Assembly (NCBI GenBank): GCA_900551515.1
Contig: URWH01000121.1
Span: forward strand, 1-6,039
Direction: 5' to 3'
Source of the DNA: an uncultured Porphyromonadaceae bacterium
Lineage (GTDB): Bacteria; Bacteroidota; Bacteroidia; Bacteroidales; Muribaculaceae
DNA: 6,039 bases
Shown piece by piece: positions 1 to 5,940 of this stretch (position 1 is the first letter of the stretch; the number at the start of each line of letters is the position of its first letter). The position numbers were made by a program, and so were the translations under genes. Under the pieces are notes generated by a model that did not search any database, was not told the DNA's origin, and worked only from the letters and a program-made list of their open reading frames with translations.

Positions 1-372
1 GTAGTGGTGATGGATGCCGTTGCCAAACCACACCTGCTTGAGATATTTCTCAAAAGCGAGGAAATCCTTCGACGTGCGGTCGCCTTTATAAGATGTGTAG
101 ATGGCTTCCAGTAGATGACGGAGCTGCATATTGTATTTGCCGTTCTGATCCCAGAGGATATCGCGGCCGGCAATCGCGGCCTCGGTCAGATAATATATCA
201 GACGTTTCTGGTCGAGCGACAGGTTCTCGAAGCCGGGCACTTTGTAGCGAAGCACCTGGATGTCGGCGAAACGGTCCACCACGTAATTGAAATCATTGTC
301 TTTAGCCTGCACTGCATTGGAGGCTATTGCTGTGAAAGCTATACCCATTATTGTCTTGTTGATGGTTTTCAT
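1..372 (-). CDS. Dipeptidyl peptidase III (M49 family), N-terminal part only
   Basis: The first 124 codons are present; the gene runs off the left edge. M49 peptidases are zinc enzymes that release dipeptides from the N-terminus of short peptides. The translation starts MKTINKTIMGIAFTAIASNA, a Lys-containing n-region and hydrophobic core, with likely signal peptidase I cleavage after VQA (residue ~23), so an exported, probably periplasmic enzyme is inferred. The mature start contains FADIQVLRYKVPGFENLS, LIYYLTEAAIAGRDILWDQN and the final VWFGNGIHHHY, which match the N-terminal lobe of Bacteroides DPP III as I remember it. The HExxGH zinc motif would lie outside the window, so catalytic competence cannot be judged. 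Homologues are, to my recollection, sometimes mislabelled dihydrofolate reductase. It lies 31 nt after rlmI and is probably the fourth gene of the dxr transcript. The ATG is supported by AGGA six bases upstream and by the signal peptide. Confidence 0.85.
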   Translation of the reverse strand, partial: MKTINKTIMGIAFTAIASNAVQAKDNDFNYVVDRFADIQVLRYKVPGFENLSLDQKRLIYYLTEAAIAGRDILWDQNGKYNMQLRHLLEAIYTSYKGDRTSKDFLAFEKYLKQVWFGNGIHHHY

Positions 373-378
373 TTTTTA

Positions 379-383
379 TCCTG
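379..383 (-). promoter_or_regulatory. Ribosome binding site of the DPP III gene
   Basis: The minus strand reads CAGGA, then six bases (TAAAAA), then ATG at 372. It lies in the 31-nt spacer after the rlmI stop. It is one of only two good Shine-Dalgarno matches in the window and fixes the start of the peptidase. No TAnnTTTG promoter element is visible in the spacer, which favours co-transcription with rlmI. Confidence 0.6.
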
Positions 384-403
384 CTGATGTTTTATGGAGA
401 GTT

Positions 404-1588
404 TTATTCGATATACAACACGAGCCCTTTGAGATATTCTCCTTCTGGATGATAGATGTTGACGGGATGGTCGGCGGGCTGCGTCAGCTGATGGAGTATT
501 CTCACACGTCGTCCGGTCTGTGCTGCCGCGGAGAATACCGCCAGACGGAACTGCTCTTTTGTGATGGCCTGCGAGCATGAAAAGGTGAACAGTATGCTGC
601 CCGACGGCATCTTGGAGATAGCCCGGGCGTTGAGCCGCTGGTAGCCGCGCAAGGCGTTCTTGATGGCACTGCGGTGTTTTGCAAATGCCGGCGGATCGAG
701 GATCACGAGGTCGTAGGCGCCGTCGGGCATCTCGTCGAGATAGCGGAAGGCATCGACGGCAAACGACCGATGGGGAGCATCCTCGCCGAAGTTGAGCGCC
801 ACGTTGGCATCGGTGAGCTGCACGGCTTTGGCCGAACTGTCGACGGAATGCACTTCGGCCGCGCCACCGCTGAGTGCATACACGGAGAATCCACCTGTGT
901 AGCAGAACATGTTGAGCACCCGTCGCCCGCGGGCAAACCCGCGAAGCAGCGCACGGTTGTCGCGCTGGTCAACGAAGAATCCCGTTTTCTGCCCCTTAAG
1001 CCAGTCAACATGAAATTTCAGCCCGTTTTCCATCGCCACGTTCGTGTCGTAGCTGCCGCGGATATAGTCGTTCTGCGGATCGAGCGACGCTTTGTATGGC
1101 AGCGTCGTTTCCGATTTATAATATACGTTTTTGATGCCGAGGCCGGGGATCTCGAGAAGCGCATCGGCAATGATCATGCGGGCGTAGTGCATGCCGGGCG
1201 AATGTGCCTGCACCACGGCCGTCGACCCGTATACGTCAACGACCAGACCGGGGAGGAAATCGCCTTCGCCGTGCACGAGGCGGAAAGCGTTGTTGTCGGG
1301 GCGTATCAGCCCGAGCGTCGACCGCAGCCGGGCGGCTTCTTCAAGTCGCGATTTATAAAATGCGGCATCGATCTCTGTGTCGCGGTCGGAAAGCATCCTC
1401 ACGGCTATCGATCCTATCTGATAATGGCCCACACCGAGCGGCGAGCCGTCGGAAGCCACGATGCTCACCGTGTCGCCTTCCTCTATCCCCTCCTCGATGT
1501 TGCGGATGGCGCCCGAGAATACCCAGGGATGGAAGCGGCGCAGCGATTCTTCTTTACCGCGCAGAAGTGTTATCTTTGGATATGACAT
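404..1588 (-). CDS. rlmI: 23S rRNA (cytosine-5) methyltransferase, RlmI family
   Basis: This 394-residue, complete SAM-dependent methyltransferase matches the usual ~396-residue length of RlmI (YccW), which makes m5C at 23S rRNA position 1962 in E. coli. An N-terminal PUA-type RNA-binding domain spans about residues 1-75 (LLRGKEESLRRFHPWVFSGAI). A middle region includes FRLVHGEGDFLPGLVVDVY (102-120), followed by the family signature GQKTGFFVDQRDNR (199-212). The Rossmann SAM loop is VLNMFCYTGGFSVYAL (224-239), D250 is the likely ribose-binding acidic residue, the catalytic-pocket motif is DPPAFAK (298-304), and the probable nucleophile is C338 in TFSCSQA. It ends with HPVNIYHPEGEYLKGLVLYIE, typical of the family. 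The start has only a weak AAAGA upstream, but the PUA domain begins immediately, so no longer start is needed. It follows rseP by 24 nt. Target-site assignment is by family; an RlmK/RlmI-like paralogue with another site cannot be excluded. Confidence 0.93.
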   Translation of the reverse strand: MSYPKITLLRGKEESLRRFHPWVFSGAIRNIEEGIEEGDTVSIVASDGSPLGVGHYQIGSIAVRMLSDRDTEIDAAFYKSRLEEAARLRSTLGLIRPDNNAFRLVHGEGDFLPGLVVDVYGSTAVVQAHSPGMHYARMIIADALLEIPGLGIKNVYYKSETTLPYKASLDPQNDYIRGSYDTNVAMENGLKFHVDWLKGQKTGFFVDQRDNRALLRGFARGRRVLNMFCYTGGFSVYALSGGAAEVHSVDSSAKAVQLTDANVALNFGEDAPHRSFAVDAFRYLDEMPDGAYDLVILDPPAFAKHRSAIKNALRGYQRLNARAISKMPSGSILFTFSCSQAITKEQFRLAVFSAAAQTGRRVRILHQLTQPADHPVNIYHPEGEYLKGLVLYIE

Positions 1589-1612
1589 ATTCTTTATGAT
1601 ATGCTGATTGGT

Positions 1613-3022
1613 TTATAGCAGAGCCCTCACTATATCGGCGCCATTGGCATACACGAGCAGCAGGAGCAGGAAGAGCATGCCCGCATACTGTGCGTATTCG
1701 AGCACTTTCTCGTTCACTTTGCGGCGCGTGATCACTTCCCACAGCAGGAACATCACGTGGCCGCCGTCGAGACCGGGGATCGGAATGATGTTCATGAATG
1801 CAAGGACCACCGACAGGAATGCGGTGATCTCCCAGAATGAAAGCCAGTCCCATTTCTCAGGGAACATCCCGCCTAAAGCGCCGAAGCCGCCTATGCTCTT
1901 GGCACCCTCGGCCGAGAACACATGGCCCATCGCGCTGACATAGGTGCCGAGCTTCGTCGTGCCTATCTCCCAGCCTTTGGGGAACGACTGCAGGAACGAA
2001 TATTTCTCGTAGTTCACGGGGTAGATCTCGTCGACGAGCTTGAGGTTGACACCGAGCTTGCCGTCGCTGTCGGGTGTCGCCGTGACAGTCATCACCTTTC
2101 CGTTACGGTGAAGCGTCACTGCCACCTGCTTGCCGGCATTTTTCTTAAGCTGTTCGGTAAGTTCGAAAAATGAAGGCGTAGGCACTCCGCCGATTGCAGC
2201 GATGCGGTCGCCGCTCTCTATGCCGGCTTCGGCTGCCGCCGAGCCGCCGACTGCGCTTTTCACTATCACCGGCCACCGGTAAGACATCACCGGATCCTCA
2301 CTCTCCGACAGCTTGAATATGAATTTGTCGGGCAGACTTAACGTGACGGTGTCGCGGAGCACCGGACGGGTCTCGTGAAGCAGCACGGTGTCCGACTCCG
2401 CTTTGCGGAGCACATCCACCTTTTTGGCATCGGCCATCAGATACAGGAAGTCCGTCTGCGACATATCGAGTTTCTTTCCGTCGGCACTCAGCGGTATATC
2501 GCCGTTCCGGAAGCCGCCCTTGATAGCCGCTTCGCTGAACTGCATACCTTCCGTGGCTTTGTCGAGGGGCACATATTTATTGCCCCACCAGAAAGCGATG
2601 CCGGCGTAGATCAGGATAGCCAGAATGAAATTGAAGCACACACCGGCGATCATCACGCACAGCCGCTGCCATGCAGGCTTTGCCCTGAACTCCCAGGGCT
2701 GCACCGGCTGCGCCATCTGCTCTTTGTCCATCGATTCGTCAATCATGCCGGCTATTTTCACATAGCCGCCGAGCGGCAGCCAGCCTATGCCGTATTCCGT
2801 ATCGCGCCATGAGGCACGCGGCTGTCCGTTTTTATCCAGCTTGTGCCCTTTATCTTTCGGTTTCCACTTGTAAAGCGAAAACCACGGATTGAAGAAGAGA
2901 TAGAATTTTTCAACTTTTATGCCGAACGCGCGGGCTATGATATAATGGCCGAACTCATGGATTATCACCAGTAGCGCAAGCGCCACGATAAGCTGAGCTG
3001 CCTTAATGAGAAACACTTCCAT
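1613..3022 (-). CDS. rseP: Site-2 intramembrane metalloprotease RseP (M50)
   Basis: This 469-residue inner-membrane zinc protease belongs to the RseP/S2P family, which cleaves transmembrane segments of anti-sigma factors and leftover signal peptides. Transmembrane segment 1 carries the zinc motif HEFGH (H22, E23, H26). PLGGYVKIAG (83-92) is the conserved membrane-associated loop. A second membrane helix covers about 120-145 (CVMIAGVCFNFILAILIY, with N131). Two periplasmic PDZ domains follow: a degenerate one at about 150-235 and a clear one at about 250-325 (SAAAEAGIESGDRIAAIGG). The third zinc-ligand segment NIIPIPGLDGGH (411-422) contains D419, and a final helix spans about 445-460. The loop between HEFGH and PLGGY is ~56 residues, against ~38 in E. 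coli. No Shine-Dalgarno site is visible; the ATG is chosen because transmembrane segment 1 begins at once. It follows dxr by 39 nt, a common pairing. The substrate here is unknown; a cognate anti-sigma factor is not in view. Confidence 0.96.
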   Translation of the reverse strand: MEVFLIKAAQLIVALALLVIIHEFGHYIIARAFGIKVEKFYLFFNPWFSLYKWKPKDKGHKLDKNGQPRASWRDTEYGIGWLPLGGYVKIAGMIDESMDKEQMAQPVQPWEFRAKPAWQRLCVMIAGVCFNFILAILIYAGIAFWWGNKYVPLDKATEGMQFSEAAIKGGFRNGDIPLSADGKKLDMSQTDFLYLMADAKKVDVLRKAESDTVLLHETRPVLRDTVTLSLPDKFIFKLSESEDPVMSYRWPVIVKSAVGGSAAAEAGIESGDRIAAIGGVPTPSFFELTEQLKKNAGKQVAVTLHRNGKVMTVTATPDSDGKLGVNLKLVDEIYPVNYEKYSFLQSFPKGWEIGTTKLGTYVSAMGHVFSAEGAKSIGGFGALGGMFPEKWDWLSFWEITAFLSVVLAFMNIIPIPGLDGGHVMFLLWEVITRRKVNEKVLEYAQYAGMLFLLLLLVYANGADIVRALL

Positions 3023-3026
3023 TGTT

Positions 3027-3056
3027 TGATTTCGTAGATATGTATGATTTCGTAGA
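3027..3056 (-). repeat. Two direct copies of TCTACGAAATCA before rseP
   Basis: The 39-nt spacer between dxr and rseP contains a perfect 12-nt direct repeat, TCTACGAAATCA, at 3056-3045 and 3038-3027 (minus strand), separated by TACATA. The period is 18 nt and the second copy ends four bases before the rseP ATG. It takes up most of the leader that a ribosome would meet before rseP. It may be a simple slippage duplication or a protein/RNA-recognition site; the sequence does not decide. There is no Shine-Dalgarno motif in it. Confidence 0.8.
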
Positions 3057-3061
3057 GATAG

Positions 3062-4240
3062 TTACTTAATGATGTTTTGGAGCCGGGGCAACAGCGATTC
3101 CGCCACCCTCCGGGCTTCGGTGTTGGTGGCCACATAGTCGTCGTAGGTCGGGCTGGCTATGAAGCTCACTGTTTCAAGCGTTTTGCTGATCACGGGATAT
3201 ATATCGGTGAACCGTATCTTTCCGTGCAGAAATGCGTCGACGGCTATTTCGTTGGCGGCATTGATCACGCATGCGGCCGTCCCGCCGCGGCTCAGGGCCT
3301 CGCGGGCAAAGCCCAGGCACGGGAAGCGGTCGGTGTCGGGAGCCTCGAAGGTGAGCGAGGCATACTGCGATAGCGTCAGCGACGGCTCCGCAGCCTGAAG
3401 GCGCCGTGTGCGTCCAAGGGCATAGCTGATCGGCAGATGCATGTCGGGGATGCCGAGCTGTGCCTTTATGGCGCCGTCGCGGAAGCGAACCATGGAATGG
3501 ACTATCGACTGCGGATGCACCACAGCCTCGATCCTTTCGGCCGGTATGCCGAAAAGCCACCGTGCTTCTATTATCTCGAAGGCTTTGTTGATCATCGTTG
3601 CCGAATCGATCGTGATCTTGGCGCCCATCGACCAGTTGGGGTGATGAAGGGCATCTGCAACGGTCACATCCTTCAGCCGCTCTGCCGGTGTGCGCAGAAA
3701 GGGGCCGCCCGAGGCGGTGATGATCAGCTGCTCCACACTCTCTGCATCCTCGCCCTGAAGGCACTGATATATCGCTGAATGCTCTGAATCGACGGGATGA
3801 ATTGTCGCTTTCGATTCCGACAGCAGATGCGTCACCAGCTCGCCGGCCACAACGAGTGTTTCTTTATTGGCCAGTGCGATATGTTTGTCGGCGCGGATTG
3901 CGCGTATCGTCGGGTTGAGACCGGAATAACCGACGGTGGCCGTGAGCACCGTGTCGACATCCGGCCGCTCGGCGGCACTTGCCACAGCTTCGTCGCCGGC
4001 CGCGACCTCAATGCCGAGAGGCGAGAGTGCATCGCTTACGCGGCCATACAGCTTTTCGTCGGATATCACGGCCAGAGCCGGACGGAAACGACACGCCTGG
4101 CTGATAAGCTTGTCGGCATTGGAATGCGCCGTGAGCACCTGCGCCCTGAACAGATCGGGATTGGCTGCTATGATATCAAGTGTTTGGGTGCCTATCGATC
4201 CGGTTGAACCCAGCACTGCTATTTTTCGTGGTTGTGTCAC
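3062..4240 (-). CDS. dxr: 1-deoxy-D-xylulose 5-phosphate reductoisomerase
   Basis: Dxr (IspC) converts DXP to MEP with NADPH and a divalent metal in the cytosolic isoprenoid (MEP) pathway and is the fosmidomycin target. Numbering from the GTG start (392 aa, close to the E. coli ~398), the NADPH loop is GSTGSIG (11-17). LANKE lies at 123-127, metal ligands D151 and E153 in PVDSEHSAIYQ, ASGGPF at 176-181, the flexible-loop H200 in HPNWSMG, and IDSATMINKAFE (211-222) supplies N218, K219 and the third metal ligand E222. The C-terminal helical domain includes NAANEIAVDAFL (327-338). All expected active-site residues are present. I chose GTG at 4240 over an in-frame TTG at 4279: the protein then begins TQPRKIAVLGS as the family does, AAGGA lies seven bases upstream, and the TTG falls inside the -7 promoter element. 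It is probably the first gene of a four-gene transcript. Confidence 0.96.
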   Translation of the reverse strand: MTQPRKIAVLGSTGSIGTQTLDIIAANPDLFRAQVLTAHSNADKLISQACRFRPALAVISDEKLYGRVSDALSPLGIEVAAGDEAVASAAERPDVDTVLTATVGYSGLNPTIRAIRADKHIALANKETLVVAGELVTHLLSESKATIHPVDSEHSAIYQCLQGEDAESVEQLIITASGGPFLRTPAERLKDVTVADALHHPNWSMGAKITIDSATMINKAFEIIEARWLFGIPAERIEAVVHPQSIVHSMVRFRDGAIKAQLGIPDMHLPISYALGRTRRLQAAEPSLTLSQYASLTFEAPDTDRFPCLGFAREALSRGGTAACVINAANEIAVDAFLHGKIRFTDIYPVISKTLETVSFIASPTYDDYVATNTEARRVAESLLPRLQNIIK

Positions 4241-4247
4241 TGTGAAT

Positions 4248-4252
4248 TCCTT
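4248..4252 (-). promoter_or_regulatory. Ribosome binding site that decides the dxr start
   Basis: The minus strand reads AAGGA, a seven-base spacer (ATTCACA), then GTG at 4240. This spacing is ideal and supports the GTG start rather than the TTG 39 nt further upstream, which has no comparable site. Confidence 0.65.
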
Positions 4253-4276
4253 AACAAAGGGTAATTTTTCAAGATG

Positions 4277-4284
4277 CAAAGATA
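4277..4284 (-). promoter_or_regulatory. Bacteroidota -7 promoter element for the dxr operon
   Basis: TATCTTTG on the minus strand matches the primary sigma-ABfr -7 consensus TAnnTTTG exactly. It sits 36 nt upstream of the GTG start of dxr, so the leader would be about 25-32 nt and would contain the AAGGA site. No TTTG -33 element is seen at the expected ~19-bp spacing (CAAG occurs there instead), so the -33 half is weak or absent. The assignment rests on the exact -7 match and its position. Confidence 0.65.
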
Positions 4285-4413
4285 GTGTTTTTATACGGGA
4301 TTTCTTGCCTGACCGTCTGACTTTTTGCCTTAAAAGCTCTTAAACCGACCGATGGCAATCTCAATTTCCCTCAATTTCGAACCGGCCCTTAAAATATTAT
4401 TCATTTTAAAACC

Positions 4414-4441
4414 TTTTTCACAATCTTATGTTATAAGTTTA
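4414..4441 (+). promoter_or_regulatory. Candidate ompA promoter (weak match)
   Basis: TAAGTTTA at 4434-4441 differs from TAnnTTTG at the last base, and a T-run at 4414-4418 lies upstream with ~16 bp between, shorter than the usual ~19-20. It would give an AT-rich leader of about 75 nt before the ompA ATG, reasonable for an abundant outer-membrane protein transcript. A nearer TATTATTG (4504-4511) would leave almost no leader and was not preferred. Confidence 0.3.
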
Positions 4442-4521
4442 AAAATACGACAATCGGCAATACATCCATTCACTCATACTACAAAACCTAAAATTCAAAT
4501 ATCTATTATTGTTTCATCAAA

Positions 4522-5742
4522 ATGCTAAAAGGAATGAATACTAATTTGTTACTCTCAATCGGTGCCGTCGGCGCTTTCGCCATTTTTGCCGGAAATTCGG
4601 CACAGGCACAGGAAACAGTCGTGGTTGAAGAGACCGAGGTCATCACCACTCAGGCCGTCGAATGCAAGGATCACTATAGCTCTTCATGGCGCGACAACTG
4701 GTTCATACAGGCCGGCGCAGGCGTGCAGGTGCCTTTCGTAGAAAACGAGCTTCCTGACGGAAAAGAAAAACGTCACGCCACGGCCGTCTACAACATTGGC
4801 TTCGGCCACTGGTTCAGCCCCTATCTGGGCTTCCGCATTTCGGGTATGTATGGCAAGATGCGCTATGATTTCTTACAGCCCAACAAAGCCCAGATGCTTA
4901 CCGTAAATGCCGATCTTATGTGGGATATGACAACATCCGTATGCGGCGTCAACCCCGATCGCGTCTTCTCATTCATTCCCTTTGTCGGTGTCGGTGGCAC
5001 CCGCACATGGGACTTCAAAGGCTACACCGGCAACGACATGAAGAAATACAACGAAGGTGTCCGCAAAGACAACTGGACACTCCCCGTTTCCGTTGGTTTC
5101 CAGATCCGTCTGCGCCTGTGCAAATATGTCGACTTCTTTGCTGAAGCACGCGCCCAGTTCTACGGCGACAACTTCAACAATTATGTTCAGGGCGACCCCA
5201 TCGAAGCCAACATCACCGCTATCGGCGGCCTGAGCTTCAACATCGGCGGGCGCAACTTCGAACGCTACAACCCCTGCGACTATCTTGGCTACGTCAACTC
5301 GCTCAACAATCAGGTCAACGACCTCCGCGGTGAACTCGCAGCCACCACTGCAGCTCTTGCCGCCGCTAACGCTCAGCTCCCCTGCCCCGAATATACCGAA
5401 TCTGTTGCCGAAGCCGGTCAGACTCCGATGCTCGCAGCCGTAAGATTCCGCATCAATTCCGCTGAAATCAGCAACGAGGAAATGGTCAACGTCTACAACG
5501 TAGCCGAATACCTCAAAGCCAATCCCGATGCTTCCGTAACCATCCAGGGCTACGCCGACAAGGACACCGGCACCGCTGAATACAACATGAATCTCTCACA
5601 GCGCCGCGCTGAAGCCGTCAAAGCCGCACTCGAAAGCTACGGCGTCAAAGCCGACCGCCTCAACATCAAAGCCAACGGCAGCGACGTTCAGCCTTACGGA
5701 GAAAACAACTGGAACCGCATCGTGATCTTCACCCAGCCGTAA
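4522..5742 (+). CDS. OmpA-family outer-membrane protein (barrel plus peptidoglycan-binding domain)
   Basis: This 406-residue protein should anchor the outer membrane to peptidoglycan. Residues 1-29 form a signal peptide (hydrophobic 9-24, cleavage AQA|QE). Residues ~58-242 alternate aromatic and small residues in strands such as WFIQAGAGVQVPF, HATAVYNIGFGHWF, YLGFRISGMYGKM, FIPFVGVGGTRTW and ITAIGGLSFNIGG, as in an eight-strand OmpA barrel. A short linker follows, with a probable coiled coil at ~257-285 (YVNSLNNQVNDLRGELAATT) flanked by C252 and C288. The C-terminal OmpA domain (~303-405) has the diaminopimelate-binding pair D346 (GYAD) and R362 (LSQRRAEAV), aligning with E. coli D271 and R286. 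The ATG at 4522 is preferred over that at 4534 because only it supplies a positive n-region (K3); the AAGGA before the second ATG has no spacer. It is monocistronic and divergent from dxr. Pore activity is not evident from sequence. I give no symbol because the family has several paralogues. Confidence 0.93.
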   Translation: MLKGMNTNLLLSIGAVGAFAIFAGNSAQAQETVVVEETEVITTQAVECKDHYSSSWRDNWFIQAGAGVQVPFVENELPDGKEKRHATAVYNIGFGHWFSPYLGFRISGMYGKMRYDFLQPNKAQMLTVNADLMWDMTTSVCGVNPDRVFSFIPFVGVGGTRTWDFKGYTGNDMKKYNEGVRKDNWTLPVSVGFQIRLRLCKYVDFFAEARAQFYGDNFNNYVQGDPIEANITAIGGLSFNIGGRNFERYNPCDYLGYVNSLNNQVNDLRGELAATTAALAAANAQLPCPEYTESVAEAGQTPMLAAVRFRINSAEISNEEMVNVYNVAEYLKANPDASVTIQGYADKDTGTAEYNMNLSQRRAEAVKAALESYGVKADRLNIKANGSDVQPYGENNWNRIVIFTQP

Positions 5743-5752
5743 CACGACACCT

Positions 5753-5772
5753 ACGGTTGCCGCTTCAACCGT
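5753..5772 (+). terminator. Small hairpin just after ompA
   Basis: ACGGTTG (5753-5759) and CAACCGT (5766-5772) form a perfect 7-bp stem with a 6-nt loop, starting 11 nt after the stop codon. No U-tract follows (CAACGATATTTC), so it may protect the mRNA 3' end or be an incomplete terminator rather than a classic Rho-independent one. Confidence 0.35.
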
Positions 5773-5801
5773 CAACGATATTTCAAAGAGGGCGTGCCAA
5801 A

Positions 5802-5838
5802 TGTTAAGTGCCCCCCCAAAAAAAAAAGTTGGACGGGT
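5802..5838 (+). repeat. Terminal repeat of the IS3-family fragment
   Basis: Read on the plus strand it begins TG, as IS3-family ends do, and continues TTAAGTG, seven C (5811-5817), ten A (5818-5827), then GTTGGACGGGTT. The pattern TG...TG-CCC-AAAAA-GTTGGAC is what I know from IS150-group ends. The homopolymers are longer than usual. Its partner repeat would lie to the right of the window, if it exists. Confidence 0.65.
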
Positions 5839-5940
5839 TAATAAATACCCGATTTGAGAAAGAGTTCGGTATTGCACCGGACTCTTTCCTTTTAACCGGG
5901 ATTTGATTATTTTATTGTCATAGTAATCAATATATTCCTG
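5803..5940 (-). pseudogene. IS3-family OrfB transposase, C-terminal remnant
   Basis: The minus-strand frame gives QEYIDYYDNKIIKSRLKGKS followed by PVQYRTLS. This is the hallmark end of IS3/IS150 OrfB integrases (typically EYIDYYNNKRIKxKLKGxSPVQYR), part of the DDE transposase C-terminus beyond the catalytic glutamate. The family's usual Arg in NKR is Ile here (NKI). Upstream, the frame reads VSSSALCISPLLQHP back to a TAA at 5988-5986, which does not resemble the family, so the catalytic core is missing from the visible part. Downstream, the frame runs without a stop through the terminal repeat (TRPTFFFGGALN) and on into the antisense of ompA to about 5596. Read-through of the terminal repeat is common in this group, but the missing stop here may result from a length change in the T10/G7 tracts. 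Confidence 0.72.
5858..5893 (+). terminator. Strong hairpin with short T-run, possible ompA terminator
   Basis: GAAAGAGTTCGGT (5858-5870) pairs with ACCGGACTCTTTC (5876-5888) over 13 pairs with one G-U wobble, around a 5-nt loop ATTGC, followed by CTTTT. It is the most stable fold in the window and is oriented to stop transcription leaving ompA, 115 nt after the stop codon. The same bases encode GKSPVQYRTLS of the transposase remnant on the other strand, so the fold may belong to the IS rather than to ompA. The T-run is short, so efficiency is uncertain. Confidence 0.55.

Larger units (their letters stand above)
4241..4521. other. Divergent dxr/ompA intergenic region
   Basis: This 281-nt AT-rich spacer separates two divergent genes. 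Apart from the promoter sites listed, it holds a near-palindrome TTAAAAGCTCTTAA (4330-4343, one mismatched pair), a direct repeat CTCAATTTC at 4360-4368 and 4370-4378 (period 10), and a weak AT inverted repeat TTAAAA/TTTTAA at 4389-4394 and 4404-4409. No open frame resembling a gene and no RNA-gene fold was recognised. The small repeats are what an AT-rich spacer may show by chance, though a 10-bp period could place two sites on one helix face. Confidence 0.5.
5802..5940 (-). mobile_element. 3'-end fragment of an IS3-family (IS150-like) insertion sequence
   Basis: Two independent signs agree. At 5802-5838 there is an IS150-type terminal sequence (TGTTAAGTG, C7, A10, GTTGGACGGGTT). Immediately inside it, on the minus strand, lies the C-terminal end of an OrfB transposase. 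The element enters from the right and ends 59 nt after the ompA stop. Upstream of Q-E-Y-I-D (5940) the same frame stops matching the family and meets TAA at 5988-5986, so the portion in view looks truncated. The other terminus and target duplication are not in the window, so completeness, activity and exact IS name cannot be given. Confidence 0.75.

Noticed and set aside
1..372. Dihydrofolate reductase, an annotation sometimes given to this type of protein
   Set aside because: The visible sequence matches the N-terminal lobe of M49 dipeptidyl peptidase III and carries a signal peptide; it shows no folate-reductase motif.
1571..1578. TATCTTTG on the plus strand, an exact -7 promoter match
   Set aside because: It lies inside rlmI on the antisense strand, with no plus-strand gene downstream to serve; likely chance.
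674..1585. 303-codon open frame on the plus strand
   Set aside because: It is wholly antisense to rlmI, whose motifs are complete. Its composition (many His, Arg, Val) is that of a mirrored frame and it has no recognisable domain.
3027..3056. CRISPR-like repeat/spacer pattern
   Set aside because: There are only two 12-nt copies with a 6-nt gap and no cas genes, too short and too few for an array.
3797..4207. 136-codon plus-strand frame
   Set aside because: It is antisense to the conserved dxr coding sequence and is explained as a shadow frame.
4241..4279. 13-residue N-terminal extension of dxr from a TTG start
   Set aside because: The TTG lies inside the -7 promoter element and the extension precedes the normal family N-terminus; the GTG at 4240 has a good ribosome binding site.
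4504..4511. TATTATTG as the ompA -7 element
   Set aside because: It would place the transcription start about at the ATG, leaving virtually no leader, and it has a mismatch to TAnnTTTG.
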